A stretch of 64,000 nt of DNA from an uncultured Anaerolineae bacterium. Lineage in GTDB: Bacteria; Chloroflexota; Anaerolineae; Anaerolineales; Villigracilaceae. Each line of letters starts with the position of its first letter. Position 1 is the stretch's first letter. Location: positions 1 to 64,000 of the forward strand of contig CAILYI010000084.1 in assembly GCA_903838415.1 (NCBI GenBank). Direction: 5' to 3'. The notes under the pieces were generated by a model that was not told the DNA's origin, made no database searches, and worked only from the letters and a program-made list of their open reading frames with translations. Below are positions 35,542 through 44,251 of the stretch, in pieces. The translations under genes were made by a program, and so were the position numbers.

Positions 35542-36888
35542 TTAGACGAAGGTTCCCGTCCAGGCCTCGAAGTTCCGTTCGCCGCGTTCTTCCCGATCAT
35601 AAAACGTCAAATATGTCATGGATTGGTAGGGCACGAACTTCTGCGATTCGAGGTTTTTCACGGCCAGGTCAAAGTAGGAATGCCAGGTGCCGGTGTTGAA
35701 GTAAACCTGGTTTTCCTCGTCCGGCGGCACGCCCTCGGCATCCAATGGGATGACTTCGTGGTGGTGGGTATGTCCGTAAATGATATAACGGGCCGAACTA
35801 TCCACAAAAGCGGGTTCGAGCAGGGCATGATTGGTGTAGGAGATTTGACCCTCCCACATTTTCTCGCGCACCCAGACCACCACATCGTTGATGGTGTTGA
35901 AGGAAGCCCGTTTTGAGATTTTTACCACCAGCTCCATGGCATCGACGATGTCAAATTGGAAGGCTTTATCGGCCTGGCGCACGAAATCGATTTGCAGAAA
36001 ATCGTCGCTGAGCTGATCCCAAATTTTCTTAAGCTGACGTTCGAGCGCTTTTGAACCGGCGTGCTGGCGGATCTGACCGCTGATCCATAACGAAGTGGCC
36101 AGCGCCGGGCGGACGTTAGTCAATTTGCGCAGACTGTCGAGAATGGCGGGCGGCAGATCGGTGCCCACATCACGCGCCACCACTACCGGGTAGCGGTTGA
36201 GCACTTCCATCGCGAAGACGTCGCCCAGGGTGCTGAAGTTGCGTCCCTTTTCGCGATCGTAATTGAATTTGTCATATTTATCGCCGTGATGGCCATAGGC
36301 GTTGTAACGCGCAAAAAGATTCTGCAGTGGCTCGTGCTCGGCTAGTTCCCAGGGAAAGTTATCGGCCGGATTGCTCAAGCCCATTGCGTCGATCATTTCC
36401 TGGCGGATGGCGTCGAAGGCCGGGCCGGGCAGGTGGTAGTACCAGTCGTGGTTGCCGACCATGTAATGGATGTTGACGTGCGGGACGGCGTGTTCGCGTG
36501 AATTGAAATCGGGAACGCCCTTGACGGCGGGCGGCAGGAAGACGATCTCTTCCAACGCCAGGCGCTTGAGTGTGTTGACCGCTTCCGCGTTTTCTCTCAG
36601 GATGGCGCGCGTGACTTGCAATAATTTGGCCGCAAATTCGGGCCTGGATGAATCGGTCCAGGGGCGAACATTCCCGTCTAACCATAACGTGGAGTGCAGC
36701 GGGTCGAGAATATCGCCCATCAGCACCAGGTCAATTTGTTTCACCGGATCATAATGACCGTCGCGGCGAAAGGATGAGTGAAAGGCCAGTTCGCGGACTC
36801 GTTCGGAAAACAGGGTAAAAGCATTTGGAGAAATGGACTTGGCACAGGTGCCATCGACCAGATGGATGTCACTGGCAAAAATAAGCAT
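35542..36888 (-). CDS. Metallophosphoesterase
   Basis: FASDIHLVDG, VLMGDILDP, YMVGNHDWYYH, YIIYGHTHHHE motifs. Confidence 0.85.
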   Translation of the reverse strand: MLIFASDIHLVDGTCAKSISPNAFTLFSERVRELAFHSSFRRDGHYDPVKQIDLVLMGDILDPLHSTLWLDGNVRPWTDSSRPEFAAKLLQVTRAILRENAEAVNTLKRLALEEIVFLPPAVKGVPDFNSREHAVPHVNIHYMVGNHDWYYHLPGPAFDAIRQEMIDAMGLSNPADNFPWELAEHEPLQNLFARYNAYGHHGDKYDKFNYDREKGRNFSTLGDVFAMEVLNRYPVVVARDVGTDLPPAILDSLRKLTNVRPALATSLWISGQIRQHAGSKALERQLKKIWDQLSDDFLQIDFVRQADKAFQFDIVDAMELVVKISKRASFNTINDVVVWVREKMWEGQISYTNHALLEPAFVDSSARYIIYGHTHHHEVIPLDAEGVPPDEENQVYFNTGTWHSYFDLAVKNLESQKFVPYQSMTYLTFYDREERGERNFEAWTGTFV

Positions 36889-36933
36889 GGAAAACCTCCA
36901 GTCCCAGCGCCCAGAACAGGGCGCTCATCATCA

Positions 36934-37380
36934 TTATAACTTCTTCGCAAAATGCACCAGGTGTTCCTTGATTTCATAGCCCAGGCTGACGTGCGCTGTA
37001 ATACTGGTTCCATTGTCCAGCCAGGTATCGGAGCCCATTTCGGTCAGACCGCGCTCTTTGGCCCAGTTTTCCATAGCCTGGATGAGCCTGCCGCCGACAC
37101 CGGCGCGGCGCAGATCCTGATCCACGTACCAGCCTTCGATGTAGCCGACCGGGCCGGTTTCACAGCCGTCCGCGTATTTGCGGGTGCCGCCTTCCAGGAA
37201 GCCGGCCAGTTTGCCGGTGGGCAGCGCCGCCACAAAGACCGGGGCCTCTGCGGAATTGGCCAGGATTTCATCCATTTCGGCCAGTAACTCTGTGGCGAGG
37301 TGATGTGGCCAGAGCAGCAGGCGCATTCTCAGCCACTCGGGCTTGTCTGCGGCGCAGATTCGACGAATCAAGACAGTCAT
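36934..37380 (-). CDS. GNAT acetyltransferase, AAC(6')-like
   Basis: MRLLLWPHH...GGTRKYADGCETGPVGYIEGWYVDQDLRRAGVGGRLIQAMENWAKERGLTEMGSDTWLDNGTSITAHVSLGYE mirrors the AAC(6')-I layout. Confidence 0.75.
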   Translation of the reverse strand: MTVLIRRICAADKPEWLRMRLLLWPHHLATELLAEMDEILANSAEAPVFVAALPTGKLAGFLEGGTRKYADGCETGPVGYIEGWYVDQDLRRAGVGGRLIQAMENWAKERGLTEMGSDTWLDNGTSITAHVSLGYEIKEHLVHFAKKL

Positions 37381-37404
37381 ACCGTCTCCGGGTTAAATCA
37401 AAGA

Positions 37405-37427
37405 CCCCAAAGGAGATTCCTTCGGGG
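37405..37427 (-). terminator. Ferritin terminator hairpin
   Basis: CCCCAAAGGA-GAT-TCCTTCGGGG (9/10). Confidence 0.65.
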
Positions 37428-37446
37428 CCTGCTGTCAATTGAATAT

Positions 37447-37938
37447 CTACTTGCCGCGTTTGGCCAGCTGGTGATCGAGCTGGAGCACAGCGGTTTCATG
37501 CGCTTCGATGCGCTTCATGCTTTCGATTACACCCGCAGCATTCTTTTCCTCTTCGACTTGCTCGTTGATGAACCATTGCAGCAAGATCTGGGCGGCGTAA
37601 TCTTTCTCTTTCTGGGCTACTTCGTACAGCTCGTGGATGGAGCGGGTGATAAGTTGTTCGTGCTCGTAAACGGCTTTGAAGGCGGCCATTGGGCCATTCC
37701 ACTCGGTTTCAGGGGCGGCGATCGCTTTTAGCGTTACTTTGCCGCCGCGATCGACGAGATGCGCGAACAATTTCATGGCATGTTCGTGCTCCTCGCCAGC
37801 CTGGACGTGCATCCATTGGGCTGCGCCTGGCAGTCCGCTGCCTTCAAAATAGGCTGCCATCGAGAGATACAAATGCGACGAAAACATTTCCTTGTTAATC
37901 TGGTCGTTGAACGCGTCAATCATCGGTTTACTGATCAT
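37447..37938 (-). CDS. Ferritin (FtnA-like)
   Basis: MISKPMIDAFNDQINKEMFSSHLYLSMAAYFEGSGLPGAAQWMHVQAGEEHEHAMKLF. Confidence 0.95.
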   Translation of the reverse strand: MISKPMIDAFNDQINKEMFSSHLYLSMAAYFEGSGLPGAAQWMHVQAGEEHEHAMKLFAHLVDRGGKVTLKAIAAPETEWNGPMAAFKAVYEHEQLITRSIHELYEVAQKEKDYAAQILLQWFINEQVEEEKNAAGVIESMKRIEAHETAVLQLDHQLAKRGK

Positions 37939-37986
37939 AATTCGCTCCTTTTTCAATAATAGTAAATTCGTACGATTTCATTATAC

Positions 37987-38027
37987 AACGGCAGTCCGGT
38001 TTCGTTACCCGAAATCGGACTGCCGTT
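37987..38027. terminator. Hairpin terminator-like element downstream of SDR gene
   Basis: AACGGCAGTCCGGTTTCG / CGAAATCGGACTGCCGTT (17/18), 5-nt loop. Confidence 0.7.
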
Positions 38028-38057
38028 GACCAAATTCAATTTATCTGCTGTCGGTTG

Positions 38058-38657
38058 CTAACGCGGGCTTTTTTCGTCAAGACAGAGCGCTAGCACTTCA
38101 GCGACGGGATTTTCAGCGGTCACCGCAAAAACACGAATGCCATATTGGCGCAATTCAGCGTCCGCGCTCTGGCTCATGGTGGCGATGCCGGCTCGGCTGG
38201 CGATAAAGGAGGCGGGCGAGGCGGGGCTGGTTTTCACCACGTTGATCATGATCCCGGCGCTTTGGGCGCGCATCACCCGTCCTACGGATTGCATCATCAG
38301 GAAGGTGCCGATGGCGTTGACTTCAAAGACGCGGTGCAAATCCCATTCGTCCAGATCGAGCAGGGGCGTGTGTGGTTCGACATGGGCGCAGTTGACCAGA
38401 ATGTCGATGCGGGCAAACTCGTCGATCAGGTCGTTAGCCATGGCCTGCACATCCACTTTTTTGGCGATGTCATGGACATAGGCGCGGGCCAGGCCTCCAG
38501 TGGCGGTGATTCCATCCACAACGGGTTCAAGGTTGATGGGTGAGATGTCGTTCGCGGCGACAAAGGCCCCTCGCATGGCAAAGGCCTGCGCGATTTTCCG
38601 TCCAGCGCCTTTGCCAGCGCCAGTAACCAGTACAATTTTCCCTGTCAGATTTTCCAT
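38058..38657 (-). CDS. SDR-family oxidoreductase
   Basis: MENLTGKIVLVTGAGKGAGRKIAQAFAMRGAFVAANDI Rossmann TGxxxGxG. Confidence 0.88.
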   Translation of the reverse strand: MENLTGKIVLVTGAGKGAGRKIAQAFAMRGAFVAANDISPINLEPVVDGITATGGLARAYVHDIAKKVDVQAMANDLIDEFARIDILVNCAHVEPHTPLLDLDEWDLHRVFEVNAIGTFLMMQSVGRVMRAQSAGIMINVVKTSPASPASFIASRAGIATMSQSADAELRQYGIRVFAVTAENPVAEVLALCLDEKSPR

Positions 38658-38658
38658 G

Positions 38659-39360
38659 TCAGTTCTCACAAATCGGAATTCGGTCGAAGTTTTCGTTGGC
38701 ATTCAGGGGCAAGCCCAAATATGGTGAGGGGTCGTAGGTGTTGCTAATGTCGAGTTCGTTGGTGAAATGACCGGCGCCATCGTCGCGCACCACTGAAAAG
38801 TGCAGATGGACGCCGACCGGGTTGTTGGGATCGCCGGAATAATTGCCCTGACGCCCGAGCAGGGTGCCCGCTTCGATCAACTTCTCAGTCGTCCCGGCCG
38901 GGAAATCTGCGGAGATGAAGGAGTTGCCGTTTGAATCGGCCATGTGGGTGTAATAAAGCCAGATCTGGCGGCCAGCTTGCAAGGGATCCTCGGGAACGCG
39001 TACAATGACGGTGGATTTCCACTCGGGCAGGCGGGTGAGATAGCCGGGATAAGCCGCGATGACGGGCGTGATGTTGACGTCCGTCCCGGTGAAGACGTCG
39101 ATGCCTTGGTGACGGTGGCCGGGGCGGAAAGAATCGTCCCACAGAAAACCGACCATGCCGGTGGTGGGAAAGATAAACGGCGCATTGCCGCAGCGCGTCC
39201 CGGGCTGGATGACGAGATTCTGGCTGGCTGCCGGGTTTTTCAAATAGGTCCAAACGGATTGGCCGCGCGCCGAAACCGGGCGGAATTCGCGATAAGCGTA
39301 AATTCCCAGGCCCAGCAGCAGGCCCAAAACAAGGATTCCGATCAGTGTTTTTTGTGGCAT
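38659..39360 (-). CDS. M23-like metallopeptidase/LysM-less secreted protein
   Basis: Signal/TM; HRHQGIDVFTG...GTLLGRQGNYSGDPNNPVGVHLHFSV resembles M23 HxxxD...HxH. Confidence 0.72.
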   Translation of the reverse strand: MPQKTLIGILVLGLLLGLGIYAYREFRPVSARGQSVWTYLKNPAASQNLVIQPGTRCGNAPFIFPTTGMVGFLWDDSFRPGHRHQGIDVFTGTDVNITPVIAAYPGYLTRLPEWKSTVIVRVPEDPLQAGRQIWLYYTHMADSNGNSFISADFPAGTTEKLIEAGTLLGRQGNYSGDPNNPVGVHLHFSVVRDDGAGHFTNELDISNTYDPSPYLGLPLNANENFDRIPICEN

Positions 39361-39505
39361 GGGCGCAATTATACCTGTCTGCGTGCGTTGACATTTCTCA
39401 TATTCAGATTTAACCCAAATCCGACCTGTTTCTTTTCTTTTTCTAATGGCCGCGCAATATCATAAAGCCATCAATTGACCCGTACAAACACGAAAGGAAA
39501 ATACC

Positions 39506-39898
39506 ATGAGCTTCTATGTAACCACCACTCCGCATCACCTGGCCCGCCGCTGGGCTGCTCACATCCCCAATAATGAGGCAGTTCGTTCCCTGCCGGTTGA
39601 CATCCGCGATGAAGGTCAGGATTATGTGCTGACCGCCTATGTGCCCGGCATGAAGGCCGAAGAGTTGAACATCCAGATTGTGGAAGATGTGCTTTCCATT
39701 GAAGGTACCATCGGCCAGCATGAAGGCGAATACCTGATGAGCGAACTATCCGCGGGCGCCTTCCGCCGCACGCTGCGCCTGCCGGCTGCGCTGAACGCTG
39801 ATAAGGCCGAAGCCAGCATCGAAAACGGCGTGCTGCGCCTGCGCCTGCCCAAGGCCGAGTCAGCTCTGCCCAAGACCATCAAGGTTGCCAGCAAGTAA
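39506..39898 (+). CDS. Hsp20/alpha-crystallin small heat shock protein
   Basis: PVDIRDEGQDYVLTAYVPGMKAEELNIQIVEDVLSIEG...FRRTLRLPAALNADKAEASIENGVLRLRLPKAE. Confidence 0.95.
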   Translation: MSFYVTTTPHHLARRWAAHIPNNEAVRSLPVDIRDEGQDYVLTAYVPGMKAEELNIQIVEDVLSIEGTIGQHEGEYLMSELSAGAFRRTLRLPAALNADKAEASIENGVLRLRLPKAESALPKTIKVASK

Positions 39899-39915
39899 AT
39901 CATCCGCTCCATTTC

Positions 39916-39944
39916 GCAGAGACGCCATCCCGCGGCGTCTCTGC
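39916..39944 (+). terminator. Hairpin terminator after hsp20
   Basis: GCAGAGACGCC / GGCGTCTCTGC. Confidence 0.75.
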
Positions 39945-39989
39945 TCGTTTAAGGTAAAATACTTCACAAACTCTTTGTGGAGATAAACT

Positions 39990-41003
39990 GTGCGCGCTCG
40001 CTTTACCCTTCTGCTTTCCCTTATCCTGTTGACATCCTGCACCTTTGGCGCGCCCGCCGCTGGTGAAGTGACATCCACGCCCGTCCCAACGGCCTCGCCC
40101 GTGCCGACGGCCGGCCCCTCCGCCACGCCCGCCGTGCCGCTGGTTATGCTCGTCATCCCGGCAGATATGAACGTGGCGCAGTCCAAAGCCTACCAGAAAG
40201 CCGTCTACGATTTAGCCCAGGCGCAAAGCTATCGCTTTGTGGTGCTCAACAAGCTGACAACTTCCGAGCTGGAACCGGCACTGAAACTGGTCATCGCCCT
40301 GACTCCCGATACCGAGATTGCGGCGCTGGCCGCCGCCGCCCCGCAGGCGCAGTTTTTGGCGGTCAACCTTGCCGGGGTTCAACCCGGCGGCAACGTCAGT
40401 GTTTTAGGCGGCGAAGCCACCCGCATCGACCAGGTGGCCTTCATGGCCGGTTATATCGCCGCCACGATCAGCCAGGATTATCATACCGGCGTCCTTTTTC
40501 GAAAAGATTCGCCGGATGCCGCCGCCATTACCACCGCTTTTCGCGCCGGGCAGCAATATTACTGCGGATTGTGCGTGCGCTACGCCGGGCCGTTTGAAGA
40601 TTATCCGCTCGTGCAGGATATCCCGGCTGACGCCAAGGAGAGCGAATACGGCGCTTATGCCGATATTCTGATCCGCAAGAAAGTGGACACCTTATTCCTT
40701 GAACCGGGCGTGGATGTTCCTGATTTGCTGAAATATCTGCCCAGTGTGGGCGTGCTGATGATTGGCACGCAAACCCCTACACAGAAAGTCAGCGGCTGGG
40801 TGGTGACTCTCCAGCCCAACTATCTCGAAGCGTTAAAGGCGGCTTTCCCAGACCTGGTGGCGGGACAGGGCGGCAAGGCTTTCCCCGCGCCCTTATCCTT
40901 CAATGATGCCAATCCAGACTTGTTCGGGCTTGGAAAACAGGACAATGCCCGCCGTGTCCTGAACGATCTGCTGGCCGGGCTGATTTCCACCAGCGTCAAA
41001 TAA
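39990..41003 (+). CDS. Lipoprotein, BMP-family-like substrate-binding protein
   Basis: Lipobox LLTSCT; AFMAGYIAATISQDYHTGVLFRKDSPDAAAITTAFRAGQQYYCG resembles the Bmp/Med domain. Confidence 0.65.
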   Translation: MRARFTLLLSLILLTSCTFGAPAAGEVTSTPVPTASPVPTAGPSATPAVPLVMLVIPADMNVAQSKAYQKAVYDLAQAQSYRFVVLNKLTTSELEPALKLVIALTPDTEIAALAAAAPQAQFLAVNLAGVQPGGNVSVLGGEATRIDQVAFMAGYIAATISQDYHTGVLFRKDSPDAAAITTAFRAGQQYYCGLCVRYAGPFEDYPLVQDIPADAKESEYGAYADILIRKKVDTLFLEPGVDVPDLLKYLPSVGVLMIGTQTPTQKVSGWVVTLQPNYLEALKAAFPDLVAGQGGKAFPAPLSFNDANPDLFGLGKQDNARRVLNDLLAGLISTSVK

Positions 41004-41016
41004 CCTGACAGGTCAC

Positions 41017-41059
41017 AAAACAAAAAGGGATGTCCTTTGTGGACATCCCTTTTTGTTTT
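41017..41059 (+). terminator. Intrinsic terminator
   Basis: AAAACAAAAAGGGATGTCC-TTTGT-GGACATCCCTTTTTGTTTT. Confidence 0.92.
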
Positions 41060-41296
41060 CAGTGACGAAACTCATCGATTCCTGATCTGATTGAAACTAC
41101 CTGAAGGTACATGACGCAGGCGTGACGGGCAGGACTGTTTTGCGCCATGAATCCTTACCGCGGCTGTAGAATATCATTGGTGGTCTGTTTTTTGCAGGGT
41201 TGTAACAGCTGCAAAGATTATTGATTATCCATGAATTGATTACAAAAATACCCGGCTCTCAGGGTTTTTAGGATCAGGATCCGGAACACGGAACCT

Positions 41297-41485
41297 CTAC
41301 AGGCGGCAAATTATTACACTAAGCAAGGCAATTCCAATAAGGAGATAGATCACCTTGGTTCTTCCCATATTCTTCATCGCAAGAGTCTCGGCAATCTGCC
41401 TCATTGGGATTTGGGTAATAACAGGTTTTCCCCACCCGCAAATTCGTGCGCACGCCAACCGATTATTTACATTTTTGATTTTCAT
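41297..41485 (-). CDS. Small orphan protein (62 aa) with C-terminal TM
   Basis: MKIKNVNNRLACARICGWGKPVITQIPMRQIAETLAMKNMGRTKVIYLLIGIALLSVIICRL; good SD (GAGAGGAGAAAAT) upstream of ATG 41485. Confidence 0.5.
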   Translation of the reverse strand: MKIKNVNNRLACARICGWGKPVITQIPMRQIAETLAMKNMGRTKVIYLLIGIALLSVIICRL

Positions 41486-41615
41486 CGTATTTTCTCCTCT
41501 CGAATACTTCTGACATGGCAAGCCTATGAATATCTTACACCCAGGGCGTGACGTAAGCGTGACGGGAGAGCCGGTTTTAAGTTGAATTTCGCGCAAAGAG
41601 AATATTCATGCGCAT

Positions 41616-41654
41616 GAAGACAGGCCTGCGGGATTTTCCCGCAGGCCTGTCTTC
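41616..41654 (-). terminator. Perfect hairpin
   Basis: GAAGACAGGCCTGCGGGA-TTT-TCCCGCAGGCCTGTCTTC, 18-bp stem. Confidence 0.85.
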
Positions 41655-41720
41655 AAAATTGGACGATATACCCTGCGCGGTCACAAATTGCGACCAGGGT
41701 CATTATGGTTCTTTGGCTGT

Positions 41721-42653
41721 TTACTTCCCGTCAGCGGCGCAGCGGAAACCTGTCCGGCTGTTGGCATCGCCCAGATAAGCAGCGGATTTGCTGTCTGCGG
41801 TCAAGTCTGGAGATTGGGCAAACCCACGGTTCGAGACGCGAATCTCTTTGAAACCATCCGCCCAGGAACCGCCCCGGATGCCTTTTTGGCCGCCATCCTT
41901 GCCATTCGGCCCGGTCGGGTTTTGCTCCCCGGTCTGATTGTAGTATTCCGCATTGAAATAATCGGCGACCCACTCCCAGACGTTGCCCGCCATATCGAGC
42001 GCGCCAAACGGGCTGGCGCCTTTCGGGAAACTACCCACGCGCGAAGTGTCGCGGGACTGGTAATCATAATTGGCCAGGCTGTTATCCGGGCTTTGATCGC
42101 CCCACGGAAAGCGCCGATAATCGGCATTGCCGCGCGCGGCATATTCCCACTCGGCCTCTGTGGGCAAACGGCGCCCGGCCCATTGACAATAATTGGTGGC
42201 ATCCTTCCAGCTGACATAAATCACCGGATAATCGGCAAATTCCTTGTTGGCATAATAGTTCGCGCGCGATTCGGACTTAAGTTCGCGCGGCGGCTGACAG
42301 GCCCCGGCCTGCACGCATAACTGGAACATGCCGTTGGTCACTTCCAGCTTGTCAATCCAAAAAGGGCTCAGGGTAACGGCATGAGCTGGGTGCTCATCCT
42401 TTTGGGCGTCGCCGTCAAAACCGCCCATCTGAAACTTTCCGCCCGGCACAAATACCTGCACCATGCCGTCACCCGCGGAAGTGCGCTCGCTGCCCGTCTT
42501 GCCGCTTTGCGCAGCCAGGGTGGGGTTGGTTGTGATAGTTTCTGGGATGGCGGTGGGTACACTCACGGCTGTCGGTTTGGCCGTTGACCCGGGCAGGCCG
42601 CAGGCACTCAGCGCAAACGAAAATAGGATAAAAATCGGTAATAGTTTTTTCAC
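41721..42653 (-). CDS. Formylglycine-generating-enzyme (SUMF1)-like lipoprotein
   Basis: GTG start at 42653 with AAGGAG; VFVPGGKFQMGGFDGDAQKDEHPAHAVTLSPFWIDKLEVTN...RRLPTEAEWEYAARG...VWEWVADYF. Confidence 0.88.
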   Translation of the reverse strand: MKKLLPIFILFSFALSACGLPGSTAKPTAVSVPTAIPETITTNPTLAAQSGKTGSERTSAGDGMVQVFVPGGKFQMGGFDGDAQKDEHPAHAVTLSPFWIDKLEVTNGMFQLCVQAGACQPPRELKSESRANYYANKEFADYPVIYVSWKDATNYCQWAGRRLPTEAEWEYAARGNADYRRFPWGDQSPDNSLANYDYQSRDTSRVGSFPKGASPFGALDMAGNVWEWVADYFNAEYYNQTGEQNPTGPNGKDGGQKGIRGGSWADGFKEIRVSNRGFAQSPDLTADSKSAAYLGDANSRTGFRCAADGK

Positions 42654-42762
42654 AGTAAGTCTCCTTGTATGTCCCCCAAGTATATGGAAATTAGAAATTC
42701 GCTGCATCACCCAAAAGTACTTGCACGGTATAATACGCCATTCTTTTTCGGAGGTTGTAGAG

Positions 42763-43101
42763 ATGAAATTGGAAAACTTTGACAATTACCAGCGCGAATC
42801 CCGTAAAACGTGGACTCTGATTCATACTGACCATCCGATTGTCTACCCCACGCTTGGTCTCGTTAACGAGGCCGGAGAACTGGCTGGCAAGGTGAAGAAA
42901 ATCTTCCGTGATAAGGATGGCAAAATTTCCGAGGAAGATCGCAAGGCGCTGAAATACGAACTCGGCGACGTGCTCTGGTATATGGCCCAGATCGCCACCG
43001 AGTTGGATTTGTCGCTGCAAGAAGTGGCTGAAGCCAATCTCGAGAAGTTATTTTCCCGCCTTGAGCGCGGACAGATCAAAGGCGAGGGCGATTACCGCTG
43101 A
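42763..43101 (+). CDS. MazG-like nucleotide pyrophosphohydrolase
   Basis: GLVNEAGELAGKVKKIFRDKDGK...ALKYELGDVLWYMAQIATELDLSLQEVAEANLEKLFSR. Confidence 0.92.
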   Translation: MKLENFDNYQRESRKTWTLIHTDHPIVYPTLGLVNEAGELAGKVKKIFRDKDGKISEEDRKALKYELGDVLWYMAQIATELDLSLQEVAEANLEKLFSRLERGQIKGEGDYR

Positions 43102-43103
43102 TT

Positions 43104-43748
43104 TTAGCGCCAGAACATAAACTGGCTCTGTCCTAAAATGGCCAGATCGAGTGGAATACCCGCCAGTTGAGCGATAAAGCCCACCAGCCGCCAGAACAGG
43201 CTGCTGACTACAGGGATATACCAGAATACCGCCAGCACCACCCACATGGAAACCTGCGCGAAAGCGTCCATTCGTTCGCGCCATTCCGGGCTGAGGTGCG
43301 GACGAATGGCTCCGTACCCGTCAAATGGCGGGACGGGCAGCAGGTTGAATAAGGCCGCAGTCACCTGCAACAATCCCAAAAATGCCAGCGCGGGCCAGAT
43401 TCCATCCACTGAAAGCGGCGCAAAACGCAGGAAAGCACCCAAAATAACGGCCAGCGCCAGGTTTGAAATCGGACCAGCCAACGAAACGGCTGAAACCCAT
43501 TTGCGGGAGTAAATCCGCCAGGTTTCGATATACACTGCGCCGCCGGGAAGTCCGATCCCGCCCAGGAGCAGGAAAACGAGCGGGAGCAGGATTGAATAGA
43601 CCGGGTGGGTATATTTCAAGGGGTTAAAGGTCAGGTATCCTTTTTCGCGCACGGTATAGTCGCCGCCGCGATAGGCTACCAGCGCATGGGAAAATTCGTG
43701 CAGTGTGAGTGAGAAAACCCAGCCGATCAGTACGATGATAAAAGTCAT
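43104..43748 (-). CDS. Site-2 protease family (M50) membrane metalloprotease
   Basis: SLTLHEFSHALVAYRGGD and LLPVPPFDGYGAI motifs. Confidence 0.9.
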   Translation of the reverse strand: MTFIIVLIGWVFSLTLHEFSHALVAYRGGDYTVREKGYLTFNPLKYTHPVYSILLPLVFLLLGGIGLPGGAVYIETWRIYSRKWVSAVSLAGPISNLALAVILGAFLRFAPLSVDGIWPALAFLGLLQVTAALFNLLPVPPFDGYGAIRPHLSPEWRERMDAFAQVSMWVVLAVFWYIPVVSSLFWRLVGFIAQLAGIPLDLAILGQSQFMFWR

Positions 43749-43803
43749 TTTGTCTCCAGCCTGATGCCACTACTGTTTCAAATCGGGTATAATGTGCGTC
43801 GTT

Positions 43804-43877
<74 letters not shown>

Positions 43878-43881
43878 CAGA

Positions 43882-43906
43882 ACAGGATGCTTTGCGTCCT
43901 GTTTTT
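43882..43906 (+). terminator. tRNA-Val terminator
   Basis: ACAGGATGC-TTT-GCGTCCTGT followed by TTTTATTT. Confidence 0.8.
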
Positions 43907-43932
43907 ATTTAACCGTTCACTGGGCAAGGTTT

Positions 43933-44070
43933 CATCGCCAAGATGCCAAGAAAACCGTCAAGTTCGCCAAGTTTTTATAAAACAGTCCGCTTTGCAGGTA
44001 ATCAGGCGCACCGGAATTCAGGCCCAAAGTTTTAATTTGAAATTTTGGTGTTTTGAGCCACTTGGCGGTG
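43933..44070. repeat. MITE-like/intergenic repeat debris (CGCCAAG family)
   Basis: CATCGCCAAGATGCCAAG...TCGCCAAG at left and CTTGGCGGTG at right in inverted orientation. Confidence 0.45.
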
Positions 44071-44157
44071 AGTGGGTCTGAGCGATTACTTTATATTTTT
44101 TATTGAAACCTTTAGCCACGAATTCCGCGAATGGACGCGAAAAAGTTTGAGAAAATC

Positions 44158-44241
44158 CTACCGCGCGATATGTTTTTCCTACTGCGTAATATGTGCTTCC
44201 TACCGCGTTATGTGTCTTTCCTACTGCGCTATATGTGCTTC
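44158..44241 (+). repeat. 21-bp tandem repeat, 4 copies plus partial
   Basis: CTACCGCGCGATATGTTTTTC, CTACTGCGTAATATGTGCTTC, CTACCGCGTTATGTGTCTTTC, CTACTGCGCTATATGTGCTTC, then CTACCGGGTAT. Confidence 0.9.
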
Positions 44242-44251
44242 CTACCGGGTA

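Noticed and set aside
36934-37380. Acquired antibiotic-resistance island
   Set aside because: The AAC(6')-like gene lies among ordinary chromosomal genes; no integron, IS or resistance neighbours.
44158-44250. Possible CRISPR array
   Set aside because: Repeats are contiguous 21-bp tandem units without spacers and no cas genes are nearby.
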